Assembly: GCF_001466305.1 (NCBI RefSeq)
Contig: NZ_JWID01000003.1
Location: 126,186-190,185, forward strand
DNA: 64,000 bases
Source: Defluviitalea phaphyphila
GTDB lineage: Bacteria; Bacillota; Clostridia; Lachnospirales; Defluviitaleaceae
Reading direction: 5' to 3'
The translations under genes and the position numbers were made by a program. Positions 63,292 to 64,000 of this stretch are shown here, one piece after another. Position 1 is the stretch's first letter; every line of letters starts with the position of its first letter. The notes below the pieces were generated by a model. It worked only from the letters and a program-made list of their open reading frames with translations. It did no database searches and was not told where the DNA came from.

Positions 63292-64000
63292 TTATTTTTC
63301 AATCATAGTTCCTACACCTTTTTGAGTAAATATTTCAAGAAGTAAACAATGCTCTACCCTACCATCTAATATATGAACTGTTTCTACTCCTTCTTTTACT
63401 CCTTGTACACAACATTCTACTTTTGGAAGCATTCCTCCAGATATAATTCCGTTTTTAATATATTTATCAACTTCATTTATAGAGAGCCTAGAAATAATAG
63501 AAGAACTATCAGATACATCTTTTAGTACTCCTTCTACATCCGTTAGAAATACAAGTTTTTGAGCTTTTAAAGCTCCAGCTACTGCTACTGCAGCATAGTC
63601 TGCATTTATATTGTAAGAATTACCATTTTTATCAATGCCTATGGGAGCAACTACTGGTATGAAATCTGTTGCAATAAGTGTTTTAATTAATTTTGTATTA
63701 ACATTTACTACTTCTCCCACAAAGCCAACATCTATTCCATTAACCATCTTTTTTTCTACTTGTAAAGTGGCACCATCTTTACCGCTAATGCCTACTGCAT
63801 TAATTCCTTGATTTTGAATATGACTTACTATACTTTTATTAACTTTCCCTGCTAAAACCATTTCTACTATTTCCATAGTTTCTTTATCTGTAACCCTAAG
63901 ACCATTTATAAATTCAGACTTTTTATTCATTTTTTCTAAAGTCTTATTTATTTCTGGTCCTCCTCCATGAACAATTACAGGATTGATTCCAACTAATTTC
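63292..64000 (-). CDS. argB: Acetylglutamate kinase, 5' end outside window
   Basis: 236 codons of the amino-acid kinase fold. The frame is open beyond an internal ATG at 63930 to the window edge, where [11 protein letters not shown] is readable, so that ATG is not the start. Further marks are [23 protein letters not shown] and GGMLPKVE. It phosphorylates N-acetylglutamate, the committed arginine step. It ends at a strong terminator, so it is not in one operon with argD. Confidence 0.95.
   Translation of the reverse strand, partial: KLVGINPVIVHGGGPEINKTLEKMNKKSEFINGLRVTDKETMEIVEMVLAGKVNKSIVSHIQNQGINAVGISGKDGATLQVEKKMVNGIDVGFVGEVVNVNTKLIKTLIATDFIPVVAPIGIDKNGNSYNINADYAAVAVAGALKAQKLVFLTDVEGVLKDVSDSSSIISRLSINEVDKYIKNGIISGGMLPKVECCVQGVKEGVETVHILDGRVEHCLLLEIFTQKGVGTMIEK

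Noticed and set aside
63292-63930. A short complete argB starting at the internal ATG 63930
   Set aside because: The frame continues upstream into [11 protein letters not shown], the conserved N-terminal part of ArgB, and no RBS precedes that ATG.
1-64000. CRISPR arrays, insertion sequences, tRNA or rRNA genes, prophage structural genes
   Set aside because: I read for regularly spaced repeats, transposase motifs, cloverleaf ends and phage proteins and found none; a tRNAscan or Rfam search would be decisive.

Overview
The window is strongly A+T-rich and gene-dense. It looks like the chromosome of a Gram-positive, anaerobic, probably spore-forming Firmicute of the Clostridia, perhaps near Tissierellales (the rank is my inference). 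Supporting signs are AGGAGG-type ribosome binding sites, TTG and GTG starts, an Rnf complex, SLH-domain surface anchoring, a lexA/yneA pair, mreBCD-minCDE-rodA, and miaB-mutS-mutL-miaA-hfq. I see no rRNA, tRNA, CRISPR array or insertion sequence. Most genes lie on the minus strand.

Layout. 1-9049 is accessory. It holds a tyrosine recombinase cut by the window edge with a perfect 15-bp inverted repeat in front of it, a heterodimeric ABC exporter, a MIF-like tautomerase, and a three-gene cassette: a UvrD helicase fused to an HsdR-type nuclease and a LexA-type S24 peptidase, a SAM methyltransferase, and the stump of a PLD-type helicase. 9263-17250 is a cobalamin-riboswitch operon: DUF4430 lipoprotein, EcfT, fused EcfA-EcfA', an ECF S component, a secreted alpha/alpha-toroid protein, and a large SLH-anchored protein with an intrinsic factor/transcobalamin-like architecture. 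17404-22212 holds a small Fe-S membrane protein, a second tyrosine recombinase, and the SOS pair yneA-like/lexA with three LexA boxes, followed by nadE. 22226-30816 is a PLP lyase-like gene, hfq, miaA, mutL, mutS and miaB. 30946-38775 is cell shape and division: a split M23/SpoIVFA-like gene, mgsA, rodA, minE, minD, minC, mreD, mreC, mreB and radC, followed by maf and a DUF4321 gene.

39790-44678 is rnfBAEGDC, the ferredoxin:NAD+ oxidoreductase that pumps ions. 44952-48732 holds an HATPase-fold protein, pdxT and pdxS, with the divergent MocR regulator pdxR and two copies of its likely operator. 48733-51489 is a tandem triplication of DUF1189 membrane proteins. 51613-53869 is serA and serC. 54029-60463 is the arginine/carbamoyl-phosphate operon argD-carA-carB-argF. 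An HD-domain protein, a patatin-like lipase and a CDF metal transporter separate it from argB, which runs off the right edge.

The two most interesting systems are (1) the helicase-nuclease whose C-terminus keeps the complete LexA autocleavage apparatus (Ala-Gly site, Ser and Lys at LexA spacing), suggesting a defence or repair enzyme switched by the SOS signal, and (2) the B12-riboswitch operon, which appears to encode a bacterial surface corrinoid-capture system built like mammalian intrinsic factor and feeding an ECF importer.
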